A stretch of DNA of 8,923 nt. It comes from Caldilineaceae bacterium (GTDB lineage: Bacteria; Chloroflexota; Anaerolineae; Caldilineales; Caldilineaceae). The stretch spans positions 1 to 8,923 of the forward strand of contig JAHEML010000099.1 of the NCBI GenBank assembly GCA_024643705.1. Direction: 5' to 3'. Every line of letters starts with the position of its first letter. Within the stretch, counting starts at the first letter, position 1. Made by a program: the position numbers and the translations under genes. The notes below the pieces were generated by a model, which did not search any database, was not told the origin of the DNA, and was given only the letters and a program-made list of their open reading frames with translations. Shown piece after piece: positions 1 to 5,951 of this stretch.

Positions 1-228
1 TTCCTGACACCAGGCCCCAATGTCACCTATTCTGCCTGCCTGGTGGGCAAGATTGAAGAGATGTTCGCGACCGGTGTTGCCCCTTTTCCTGCCGAGCGCA
101 CACTCTTGGTCAGCGGCGCGCTTGAAAGTTGCCTCACATCGAAAGCACAGGGCCACCAACGCTTGGAGACCCCCCATTTGGCCGTCATTTATCAGCCGCC
201 GTCCGGCTCGCATCATGCAAGGGCATAG
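1..228 (+). CDS. Gfo/Idh/MocA-type oxidoreductase, C-terminal end only
   Basis: The frame beginning at base 1 is open to the TAG at 226-228 and gives 75 residues; the gene starts outside the window. The segment PFPAERTLLVSGALE followed by S-x5-G-x3-L-E-TPHL and a final I-x-YQPP matches, from memory, the C-terminal tail of many Gfo/Idh/MocA-family NAD(P)-dependent sugar or polyol oxidoreductases, where a PYPVERTLLTTG-like stretch and a closing ETPHL-x-I-x-Y are typical. The NAD-binding Rossmann domain and the catalytic residues are not in the window, so substrate and cofactor cannot be judged. The ATG at 43 is an internal methionine-region artefact, not the gene start, because the family-like sequence extends upstream of it. 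The M81 peptidase gene begins 49 bases downstream on the same strand with no terminator between, so the two are probably cotranscribed. Confidence 0.72.
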   Translation, partial: FLTPGPNVTYSACLVGKIEEMFATGVAPFPAERTLLVSGALESCLTSKAQGHQRLETPHLAVIYQPPSGSHHARA

Positions 229-277
229 AGACTTACCATCTAACCAAACAGGTTTCATGCGAAAAAGCGAGGGCACA

Positions 278-1822
278 ATGAGCCACGTACCACTCCGCAT
301 CGCCATCGGCACGATCTTTACCGAGTGCAACCAGTTCGGCGGCATTCCTATCGATTTGGCCTGGTTCGAGCGCTACGAACTACGCCGGGGCGACGAAATG
401 TTGACTGTAAACAAGGGGGTGATGGGTGGCATGTTGGAGGTACTGGGTCGCGCAGGCCACACACCCGTCCCCACGATCTACGCCAGTGCTGGCCCTGGCG
501 GGCCATTGACCGCTGCCTGCTACGCCCAGCTCAAGGGGGAACTATTGGACTGTCTGGCCGCGTGCCTGCCCGTGGATGGAGTGCTTCTTCCTCTGCACGG
601 CGCGGCCGTAGCCGAAGAGACGGGTGATCTGGAGGGCGATCTGATTTGCGCTGTGCGAGAGGTGGTAGGATGGGATGTCCCCATCGTGGCAACGCTGGAC
701 TTACACGCCCACGTTACTGACCAGATGGTAACCCACGCCGACGCCCTTCTGGCCTGGGAGACGTATCCCCACGCTGATTCCTTCAGCACTGGCATGCGAG
801 GCGCACAGATGATCGTGGACATGCTGGCTGGGCGCTGTCATCCCACCATGGCAATGGCAAAAGTACCAGTCATCACTGGTGCTATCAACGGCTCTACCCA
901 CGGCGACGATCCCTTCGCCGTTCTCATGCGCCAGACCAAAGCCCACGAAGGCGATCCAGGGGTGCTCTCCACAAGTCTCTTCCTTGTCCATCCGTACCTG
1001 GACCAACCGGGGATGGGAAGCGGCGCGTTGGTGATCACAGATGGAAATATGGAGCAGGCCGTTGCCACTGCCAGAAAATTAGCTCTTTCCTATTGGGCGC
1101 GCCGCTTTGACCTGGAACCAGTAACCTGGACGCCAGCCGAAGCCGTGTCCGCAGGCATCAACATGGAAGGTGGGCCGGTGTTGCTGGTGGAGACTGCCGA
1201 CTGCTGTGGAGGGGGAGCCGCGGGGGATAGTGTGGCCTCGCTGGGTGCGCTTCTCCCTATCGCGCCAGCCACTGGCCCAGAAGTAATATCCATTGTCCCA
1301 GTAGCCGACCCAGAGGTGGCTAGCGTCTGTCACAAAGCCGGCGTCGGAGCGGAGATAACCGTGAAGATTGGACACAAACTTGATCCCCGCTGGGGAGAAC
1401 CAATCCTTGTGACTGGGCGCGTGGAGCGGCTAAGCGATGGCTACTTCCACTACGAAGGGGGTATCTTTGAAGGCGTGCAAGGGGAAATGGGGCCATCGGC
1501 CGTGCTAGCCGTGGGTGGCGTGCGCATCCTGGTGACCACCCACGCCACCTACGACTGGAGAGACGAACAGTATCGAGCCGTTGACCTTGATCCAGCCAAA
1601 GCCAAGTTTGTCGTTGTCAAGAATCCGATGAATTATCGCATGGCCTACGGTGCTTTTGCTAGGGCAATTTTTGTACTGGCAACACCTGGCCCCACGCCGG
1701 CTACCGTTCGCAACATGAAATTCGAAAAGCTGGCCCGCCCCTATTTCCCGCTGGATCAAGAGATTCCTGATCTTCAACCGATGATTCTGCGCGGGCCGAT
1801 GCGTTCACTCTACAACAGCTAA
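278..1822 (+). CDS. M81 family metallopeptidase (MlrC-like)
   Basis: The protein has 514 residues, the usual size for the family whose namesake MlrC is a metallopeptidase acting on linearised microcystin; most homologues have no known substrate. The N-terminal M81 domain covers about residues 5-290 and the MlrC C-terminal domain about 305-490. Visible signature residues are E16 in FTECNQF (family ETNTF motif), H107 in PLHGAA, D141 and H143 in TLDLHAH, and H165 in YPHADS; these correspond to the acidic and histidine residues proposed as zinc ligands and catalytic groups in MlrC. A GGGAAGD motif marks the C-terminal domain. No signal peptide is seen, so it should be cytoplasmic. The frame is open back to base 20, but the ATG at 278 is preferred: GAGGG lies 4 bases before ACAATG-type spacing upstream, and the conserved fold starts at residue 6. 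An ATG at 257 is possible. Its oxidoreductase neighbour suggests a catabolic operon; the substrate is unknown. Confidence 0.93.
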   Translation: MSHVPLRIAIGTIFTECNQFGGIPIDLAWFERYELRRGDEMLTVNKGVMGGMLEVLGRAGHTPVPTIYASAGPGGPLTAACYAQLKGELLDCLAACLPVDGVLLPLHGAAVAEETGDLEGDLICAVREVVGWDVPIVATLDLHAHVTDQMVTHADALLAWETYPHADSFSTGMRGAQMIVDMLAGRCHPTMAMAKVPVITGAINGSTHGDDPFAVLMRQTKAHEGDPGVLSTSLFLVHPYLDQPGMGSGALVITDGNMEQAVATARKLALSYWARRFDLEPVTWTPAEAVSAGINMEGGPVLLVETADCCGGGAAGDSVASLGALLPIAPATGPEVISIVPVADPEVASVCHKAGVGAEITVKIGHKLDPRWGEPILVTGRVERLSDGYFHYEGGIFEGVQGEMGPSAVLAVGGVRILVTTHATYDWRDEQYRAVDLDPAKAKFVVVKNPMNYRMAYGAFARAIFVLATPGPTPATVRNMKFEKLARPYFPLDQEIPDLQPMILRGPMRSLYNS

Positions 1823-1862
1823 TCTTTCAATATATGGTACAAATGCGGCTCAACCGGAAATC

Positions 1863-1888
1863 AAGTGATGACCAGCTTGGTTTCACTT
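1863..1888 (+). terminator. Hairpin after the M81 gene, possible terminator
   Basis: AAGTGA at 1863-1868 pairs with TCACTT at 1883-1888, and inside it ACCA at 1871-1874 pairs with TGGT at 1878-1881 around a GCT loop. A small asymmetric bulge separates the two stems. It lies 41 bases after the M81 stop codon, where a terminator for the rightward operon would be expected. The sequence that follows is CGACAGG, not a T-run, so a Rho-independent role is weakly supported; it could be a 3' stabilising structure. Confidence 0.35.
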
Positions 1889-1957
1889 CGACAGGCGCTT
1901 CTCAATCAGCGCTGACCTGACCGACCACCTGAAACCCCAAAGAGCTACTTTGTCTTT

Positions 1958-1993
1958 ATCCGCGGTCATCCACCATTTCAGTGTTCATCCGCG
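1958..1993. repeat. Degenerate ATCCGCG repeat units
   Basis: ATCCGCG occurs at 1958-1964 and again at 1987-1993, with TCATCC at 1967-1972 and at 1985-1990. Read on the other strand it gives CGCGGATGAACACTG followed by a related GGATGACCGCGGAT. Degenerate GCGGATGAA-type intergenic repeats of this look occur in many environmental bacterial genomes, as I remember them. Only one short copy is visible here, so the assignment to a repeat family is tentative. Confidence 0.35.
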
Positions 1994-2001
1994 TTCTATT
2001 T

Positions 2002-2107
2002 TCAAATCTGGCGGGCCACTGCGCCCCAACGCGTCGCTACCCGCATCGAGGGAATGCGGGTAGCGACGGTATACAATTTAGGTCTTGGCGTGGTCCTCAA
2101 ATCTGGC
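2002..2107. repeat. 11-bp direct repeat flanking a hairpin segment
   Basis: TCAAATCTGGC is present at 2002-2012 and again, exactly, at 2097-2107. The 84 bases between them contain the perfect 15-bp inverted repeat. The arrangement resembles a very small inserted element with a duplicated target, or a recombination product. It could also be chance, although an exact 11-mer repeat within 100 bases is uncommon. Confidence 0.45.
2032..2068. repeat. Perfect 15-bp inverted repeat (stem-loop)
   Basis: CGTCGCTACCCGCAT at 2032-2046 is the exact reverse complement of ATGCGGGTAGCGACG at 2054-2068, with a 7-base loop (CGAGGGA). The stem is GC-rich and would be very stable in RNA from either strand. It sits between convergent genes, 84 bases from the haloperoxidase stop. 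It may act as a bidirectional terminator or barrier, but there is no T-run on either side. A REP-like or mobile palindromic unit is the main alternative. Confidence 0.65.
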
Positions 2108-2151
2108 TGCAATGAGTATGCGAATATCCAGCAGAGAACGGGTGGAAGCGA

Positions 2152-3900
2152 TTACACTCGCAGCTTATGGCCGGAGAACGAAGTCAGCGCATAGCCACCA
2201 AAGCGTTCGTTGAACATCTGTCGATGGTCGCGTAGGAGTGAGATCGCCACCTGTTCACCCAACAGGAGCGATTCCGTACCATCCGATCGCCAGTGGACAC
2301 CGGCCATGTTGCGGCCCAAAGCGATATTGGAAGCCAGTTTGTTCAGTTCACCACCTACATAGAGCCTTGCTCCGGTGTACGGCTCCAGCGCCATTCCATC
2401 ACCACTCACGCGGGTTGGATTCAGGATTTCAGCATCCTCGTCAAAGAACGCCTTCAACACCGTGACACAGGCACCAGCCACTGTGCCATGGCCCGCACCA
2501 TACGAGGGATGCATGGGGCTGCCCTCGGGGAAAGCCAGGGGCAAGAGATATGTCTCTTCGCCCCCATGCTCTGCCATGTTTTGTTCCATGTTGTGCATCG
2601 CGATACGGTCGAGCACTGCTGCACCGGTGGCTTTCGATGATAGATCGAAATTTGTGATCCCCATCCGGTTGGTGTGGATGCGGGCTGCAAAGGCTTCGGG
2701 GCGCAGACGGCGATGGACATACCACTTCTGAAACCAGACTGCTTTTAGCGCACGTGTGGCGACTTCACACAGGGTTGCCGCGATGTAGGGGCCACCGAAA
2801 GTGCCAAACGCTTCTTGGGTCAGGCTGTTGTGGTACGGGTTTCCCGCATCGAATCGAATGCCCAAGCCGCCGCCCACAGGGCTTGTTTGGTCTGTGTCTT
2901 GCAAGAGGAGCAACATAGCATTGAAGTAGGCCTGAAAGAGGACATCAACATGCACCCACTGGCCCAGGTCGCGCCCGTTGCGGATGTACACCGGGTGTTG
3001 CTCCATGTCGCCCAGAGGGAGATCATCATAGTTGAAGCCAGCGTTCAAGCCATTCTGAATGGCGACGTACTGTTGCCAACTTGTGACGTAATCCTTGCCT
3101 GCCTCCGGGGTACGCATTCGCTGGTCGTAGCCCTGCGCACCAAAGGGAACCTTCCGCATTAGAAACTGCGAAATGTATGGCCCAGCTTTGTCACCCGGCG
3201 TCAGACCACGGAAGAGGGTTGCAGGCGTCACCTGAAGCGTACCGCCCACGAAATCCTTTGCACCTTTGAAATCATTGCCAAAGCTGGTCAGCTCGGCAGC
3301 CGCATCGGTTGCAGTATCGGATGCAGTGGAACTGAGTTCATAGTGATCGAAATGCACATCCCGTAGAAGCGCCATCCAATAATTTTCGACAATCTCGGCT
3401 GCAATTTCATCGCTTGCAAAACGGGACGCGGGCGGTGCTGTCAGCGCATGGGAGTCGGCCCCTTCGGTCTCATAGGCCAGCCCAGCCTGGGGATTGACCA
3501 GCTTGCGCATGCCTGCCATGGGAATCTGTTCGAAGTGTTCGGGTACACCGCTGCCCAATGCTGTGAGCAGTTTGTCATAGCTCAACTGGTTGGCAAGCCC
3601 AGTCACCGGATCATGCGCCAGCCCCTTGGTAAACGATGCACGCCGATCACCGTAGCGGTCGTCATCGCCGTTGTTGGCGTGGATCGGGTGGACCTGTGCT
3701 GCCTGCGCACGGGCCATGGCCACGCGTCTTTCAAATGCCCGCCGGCTTCTCTCTGCCCCATCATGTGGGCCAGAAGCCTGGCTTGTTACCGAAGAGAATT
3801 GCCAGCCCGTTAATGGCAAGGCGGATGCAATGCCATTCGTGGCTTCTCGACCATTTGCCAATTTCGAACCGTTCGTTTTTGTCAGTGAAGATGGACTCAT
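2152..3900 (-). CDS. Vanadium-dependent haloperoxidase, bromoperoxidase type
   Basis: The 582-residue protein belongs to the vanadium haloperoxidase / PAP2 superfamily, which uses peroxide and a vanadate cofactor to oxidise halide to hypohalous acid. Spacing matches the algal bromoperoxidase active site: K392 and R400 in the KWYVHRRLRPE block, G470 and H471 in YGAGHG, R530 and H536 in GRNMAGVHW, the last being the expected axial vanadate ligand. W389 and H464 sit where algal bromoperoxidases have Trp and His (chloroperoxidases differ there), which favours bromide or iodide. Odd point: the serine normally before G470 is alanine (A469). The first 150 residues are poorly recognisable and hydrophilic, with no clear signal peptide. 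The ATG at 3900 is chosen because GGAGG (3910-3906) lies 5 bases upstream; a TTG at 3930 in the same frame is less likely since the ribosome site would lie inside it. It is transcribed away from the sigma gene. Confidence 0.95.
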   Translation of the reverse strand: MSPSSLTKTNGSKLANGREATNGIASALPLTGWQFSSVTSQASGPHDGAERSRRAFERRVAMARAQAAQVHPIHANNGDDDRYGDRRASFTKGLAHDPVTGLANQLSYDKLLTALGSGVPEHFEQIPMAGMRKLVNPQAGLAYETEGADSHALTAPPASRFASDEIAAEIVENYWMALLRDVHFDHYELSSTASDTATDAAAELTSFGNDFKGAKDFVGGTLQVTPATLFRGLTPGDKAGPYISQFLMRKVPFGAQGYDQRMRTPEAGKDYVTSWQQYVAIQNGLNAGFNYDDLPLGDMEQHPVYIRNGRDLGQWVHVDVLFQAYFNAMLLLLQDTDQTSPVGGGLGIRFDAGNPYHNSLTQEAFGTFGGPYIAATLCEVATRALKAVWFQKWYVHRRLRPEAFAARIHTNRMGITNFDLSSKATGAAVLDRIAMHNMEQNMAEHGGEETYLLPLAFPEGSPMHPSYGAGHGTVAGACVTVLKAFFDEDAEILNPTRVSGDGMALEPYTGARLYVGGELNKLASNIALGRNMAGVHWRSDGTESLLLGEQVAISLLRDHRQMFNERFGGYALTSFSGHKLRV

Positions 3901-3992
3901 TTTTTCCTCCGGGGTTGTTTGTTGTACCAAAGATACGGACAGTTTGCATTCGTTCGTTCACAAGCATCTCTTTGTGACCAGCCTTTTGCCAT
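3897..3992 (-). CDS. Possible 31-residue leader peptide upstream of haloperoxidase
   Basis: On the minus strand an ATG at 3992 is preceded by GGGAGG (4005-4000) with a 7-base gap, a strong ribosome site. It opens a 31-codon ORF ending in TGA at 3899-3897. That stop overlaps the haloperoxidase ATG as ATGA, the typical arrangement for translational coupling. The peptide starts MAKGWSQRDACE and ends in a basic PRRKK; it has two cysteines and no recognised domain. The frame is also open from an ATG at 4103, with GGGAG 9 bases upstream, which would give 68 residues with six cysteines. It may be a leader that tunes haloperoxidase translation, or chance. No homology evidence is available to me. Confidence 0.35.
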   Translation of the reverse strand: MAKGWSQRDACERTNANCPYLWYNKQPRRKK

Positions 3993-4093
3993 CAACTCGC
4001 CTCCCTTTTGGCCTGCTTGTCGCAATGAAGAAACGGTACTGCACCCTACTTGAATGCAACCCGGTGGCGTTTTACAGCATGACGGTTTTCTCC

Positions 4094-4133
4094 GTTCGAT
4101 CATGGTTTACGGCTCCCAGCCCATGTTCGATCA
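4094..4133. repeat. 9-bp direct repeat, 31-bp period, possible operator
   Basis: GTTCGATCA occurs at 4094-4102 and exactly again at 4125-4133. The 31-bp period is close to three turns of DNA, so a protein could bind both copies on one face. It lies about 195 bases upstream of the haloperoxidase start and about 170 upstream of the sigma promoter. A regulatory role is inference from position and spacing only. Confidence 0.3.
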
Positions 4134-4304
4134 CTTTGGTGCTGGAAAAATCGTCTTCCCCGCGTTCAACCTGGGTAGAGAGCAGTGCGCATACGGAAAC
4201 CATCTTGATTTATGGATGTGTTCTGTGCATCTGACCTTCTTCTACCGACACATCAACGATTGAGACGGTATCCAAAGTGGACAAAAAGGCTCGATTACAG
4301 GTGC

Positions 4305-4333
4305 TTGCCCAATCCAGAACGCTGTTATATACT
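4305..4333 (+). promoter_or_regulatory. Sigma-70-like promoter for the sigma/CHAT operon
   Basis: TTGCCC at 4305-4310 is followed after exactly 17 bases by TATACT at 4328-4333, a one-mismatch -10 box. Transcription would begin near 4340, leaving a leader of about 95 bases before the ATG at 4436. This promoter lies inside the frame that would be read from a GTG at 4277, so it supports the downstream start for the sigma factor. I do not see a clear ECF-type autoregulatory promoter. Confidence 0.5.
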
Positions 4334-4397
4334 CACGCTCACGCCGCGCCTACGGTCAAATTGTTCATACCCGCAGCATCTTTCATCCCCGTATCCG

Positions 4398-4417
4398 CGG
4401 TACGTGCCGTTGTACCG
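4398..4417 (+). promoter_or_regulatory. Leader hairpin before the sigma gene
   Basis: CGGTAC at 4398-4403 is the reverse complement of GTACCG at 4412-4417, with an 8-base loop. The hairpin would form in the mRNA leader and ends 18 bases before the ATG at 4436, a start that lacks a visible Shine-Dalgarno sequence. It could influence translation initiation or be a protein-binding palindrome; function is unproven. Confidence 0.3.
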
Positions 4418-4435
4418 TTCCGGATTCCTAACCCC

Positions 4436-5131
4436 ATGCAGGTTGATCAAGACATCCAATCCCTGCCCGTCAATACACTCGCTGAACACTGTGTTGTCGA
4501 GACCCAAAAATTCCTGGATCGCAAAAGTGGGCACGACACGCGCTATTGTTTCGAGATGTTTCGGCGCGCATTTGTCGAAAACAATCAGGACGCCTACACA
4601 TTCATTTCCAAGCACTACTCTTCTCTGGTATCCAGGTGGGCGCGGGAACGTCTGCCCTTCGCCCATTCCGAACAAGTCTTGGAAGAATGTGTAAACTGGG
4701 CTTTTGCGAGCATGTTCCGCACCCTGTCGCGGCCAGGGGCCTTTGATCAATTTCCGAGTTTGGAACGCGTTATTTCCTACATGCGTAGCTGTGCGTTCTC
4801 TGCGGCTGAAACCGAAAACCGGAAGCGCAGACATTCAAACACGGTCGAACTTGCCGATCAGTTGAGCAGCGGTGAAGAAAGCCCCGAAAAGGCCCTTATT
4901 CGGGCCGAAACGAGTGAAAAAGTTCGACAGATTGTTCTGCCGCTTCTCAAAGACGAACGCGAACAGATCGTCTATGAATGCTATTTTGCCCTGGACATGC
5001 CGCCCCGTGTGATCTTTCAAATGAATCCAACTCTCTTTCAGAACGTCAAGGAAGTACATCGAGTGAAACAGATTATGTTGGAGCGGTTGAGCCGAGCGCT
5101 CCGTCGGATCAGCGAGGAATTCTTGCCATGA
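4436..5131 (+). CDS. ECF-like sigma-70 family RNA polymerase sigma factor
   Basis: The 231-residue product has the size and layout of an ECF sigma factor. Region 2 spans about residues 37-133: a helical stretch with AYTFISKHYSSL, then VLEECVNWAFASMF, then the YMRSCAFSAAETENRKRR block, which resembles the -10-recognition helices. Region 4 spans about 160-226 and ends VKEVHRVKQIMLERLSRAL, as expected for the -35-binding helix-turn-helix. A charged linker (about 138-158) joins them. The frame is open upstream to a GTG at 4277, but the ATG at 4436 is preferred because a promoter lies at 4305-4333 and the extra residues are not sigma-like. No good ribosome site precedes 4436, so the start is uncertain. 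Its stop overlaps the anti-sigma start as ATGA, implying coupled, near-equimolar synthesis. Sequence similarity to standard ECF groups looks weak, so it may belong to a divergent group. Confidence 0.85.
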   Translation: MQVDQDIQSLPVNTLAEHCVVETQKFLDRKSGHDTRYCFEMFRRAFVENNQDAYTFISKHYSSLVSRWARERLPFAHSEQVLEECVNWAFASMFRTLSRPGAFDQFPSLERVISYMRSCAFSAAETENRKRRHSNTVELADQLSSGEESPEKALIRAETSEKVRQIVLPLLKDEREQIVYECYFALDMPPRVIFQMNPTLFQNVKEVHRVKQIMLERLSRALRRISEEFLP

Positions 5132-5910
5132 CTGACCGATCTTCTCTGACAAGGTTTGACCCACCGCACAATCCACATCTCGATGATGTTGAGATTTCGA
5201 TGTATCTCGAGGGGGATGCGGATGAAGATACACTGCTCCACATGGAGCAGTGCGCGGGTTGCCGGGCACGGGCGGAACATTTCGCCACCCAGCAAGATCA
5301 TCTGCGCGGCCTGCTTCACCGGAGCACCTGCCCTCAGCCCGATCAGCTACGCGACTATGCATGGGACCTGCTGGCCGACGATGAATTAGAGAAATCTATC
5401 CAACACCATCTGGGTTTCTGCCCCTATTGCACCCACGATTATTTTCACGACTACTACGCTGGCGACACATCGGGAGAGGATCTGTTCACAGTGGCCGCGG
5501 CAGGTGGCCGTCCGCCCTTTCGTCAAGCGGTGCGAATAGAAACAATGGCACACTCTGGACATCAGCGCGACGGCAACAGGCCCAAAAGCAAAGTGGCTCT
5601 CTTTCAGGGCGACGCGAACAGCATGCTGATGATCACAGAGCTACCGGACGACGGCGACACCGATTCGTTTGTGCTGGAAGGCAATGTCAGCGGTATCGAG
5701 ACCGATGGACTACAAGTCAACGTCTGGTTGGCCGAGCGCCTGATTGCGACATGCCTCCTCGATCCTGCCGGCGATTTTCGAGTTGTGGGGCTGCAACCAG
5801 GCAACTACGAAATCATCCTGAATGGATCAACATTCAAGTTGCGCGTCCAGCATCTTGCCGTTGGAAACACCCCCCCCGACGAGTATGTTCAGAGCCAAAA
5901 TCATCCATAA
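5128..5910 (+). CDS. Putative anti-sigma factor with two zinc knuckles and beta-rich C-terminus
   Basis: The 260-residue protein starts at an ATG overlapping the sigma stop, with GAGGA (5114-5118) 9 bases upstream. It carries two H-x3-C-x2-C motifs, H38/C42/C45 and H94/C98/C101, each preceded by the helix-rich pattern of zf-HC2 anti-sigma domains; the second module begins CPQPDQLRDYA. Such domains bind their cognate sigma factor and occlude RNA polymerase binding. No transmembrane segment is present, so it should be soluble and cytoplasmic. Residues about 155-245 form a predicted beta-rich domain (GDFRVVGLQPGNYEI) resembling carboxypeptidase-regulatory or similar small beta-sandwiches, possibly a docking or sensing module. 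It is followed after 41 bases by the TPR-CHAT gene. A run of eight C near the 3' end is a possible slippage site. Anti-sigma activity is inferred from the fold pattern and operon position. Confidence 0.82.
   Translation: MTDRSSLTRFDPPHNPHLDDVEISMYLEGDADEDTLLHMEQCAGCRARAEHFATQQDHLRGLLHRSTCPQPDQLRDYAWDLLADDELEKSIQHHLGFCPYCTHDYFHDYYAGDTSGEDLFTVAAAGGRPPFRQAVRIETMAHSGHQRDGNRPKSKVALFQGDANSMLMITELPDDGDTDSFVLEGNVSGIETDGLQVNVWLAERLIATCLLDPAGDFRVVGLQPGNYEIILNGSTFKLRVQHLAVGNTPPDEYVQSQNHP
5870..5877 (+). other. C8 tract, possible slippage or frameshift site
   Basis: Eight consecutive C residues lie at codons 248-250 of the anti-sigma gene. In that frame the bases 5871-5877 read C CCC CCC, a homopolymeric slippery heptamer. 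A -1 shift at this point enters a frame that is open for 25 codons (5877-5951) and runs straight into the ATG and body of the TPR-CHAT gene. The result would be a single protein of about 1238 residues. Insertion of one C in the DNA would have the same effect. No downstream pseudoknot was established, and a sequencing error in the homopolymer is a possible explanation. Confidence 0.35.
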
Positions 5911-5951
5911 TCGTCTCCGATCCCCATGGGTCGGTTGCAGAGGTTTGCCCA

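Larger units (their letters stand above)
1823..2151. other. Gene-free convergent spacer
   Basis: This 329-base stretch separates the stop codon of the rightward M81 gene from the stop codon of the leftward haloperoxidase gene. I see no credible coding sequence in it. It contains a hairpin close to the M81 stop, a degenerate repeat with two ATCCGCG cores near 1958-1993, a perfect 15-bp inverted repeat at 2032-2068 and an 11-bp direct repeat at 2002-2012 and 2097-2107. Transcription from both sides should end here, but neither hairpin is followed by a clear T-run, so classical intrinsic terminators are not obvious. Confidence 0.8.
3901..4435. promoter_or_regulatory. Divergent control region between haloperoxidase and sigma gene
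   Basis: About 535 bases separate the start codons of the leftward haloperoxidase and the rightward sigma gene. Apart from the possible minus-strand leader ORF at 3897-3992 I see no convincing gene; open frames on the plus strand here have shadow-like composition and no ribosome sites. It holds a 9-bp direct repeat (4094-4133), a sigma-70-like promoter for the right-hand genes (4305-4333) and a leader hairpin (4398-4417). I could not identify a convincing promoter for the haloperoxidase. The length of the region suggests regulator binding. Confidence 0.6.

Noticed and set aside
20..277. N-terminal extension of the M81 peptidase from the ATG at 20
   Set aside because: These bases encode the end of the upstream oxidoreductase in another frame, and the extra residues do not resemble M81 proteins.
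3671..4234. 187-codon plus-strand frame across the haloperoxidase 5' end and the control region
   Set aside because: It runs antisense to the haloperoxidase, shows no recognisable domain and lacks a ribosome site; its composition suits a shadow frame.
4277..4435. N-terminal extension of the sigma factor from the GTG at 4277
   Set aside because: There is no ribosome site, the residues are not sigma-like and a good promoter lies inside this stretch.
5427..5951. A 525-base upstream extension of the TPR-CHAT reading frame
   Set aside because: It overlaps the anti-sigma gene in another frame, is very arginine-rich and has no domain or ribosome site, which fits a shadow frame. Only its last 75 bases matter, for the frameshift idea.
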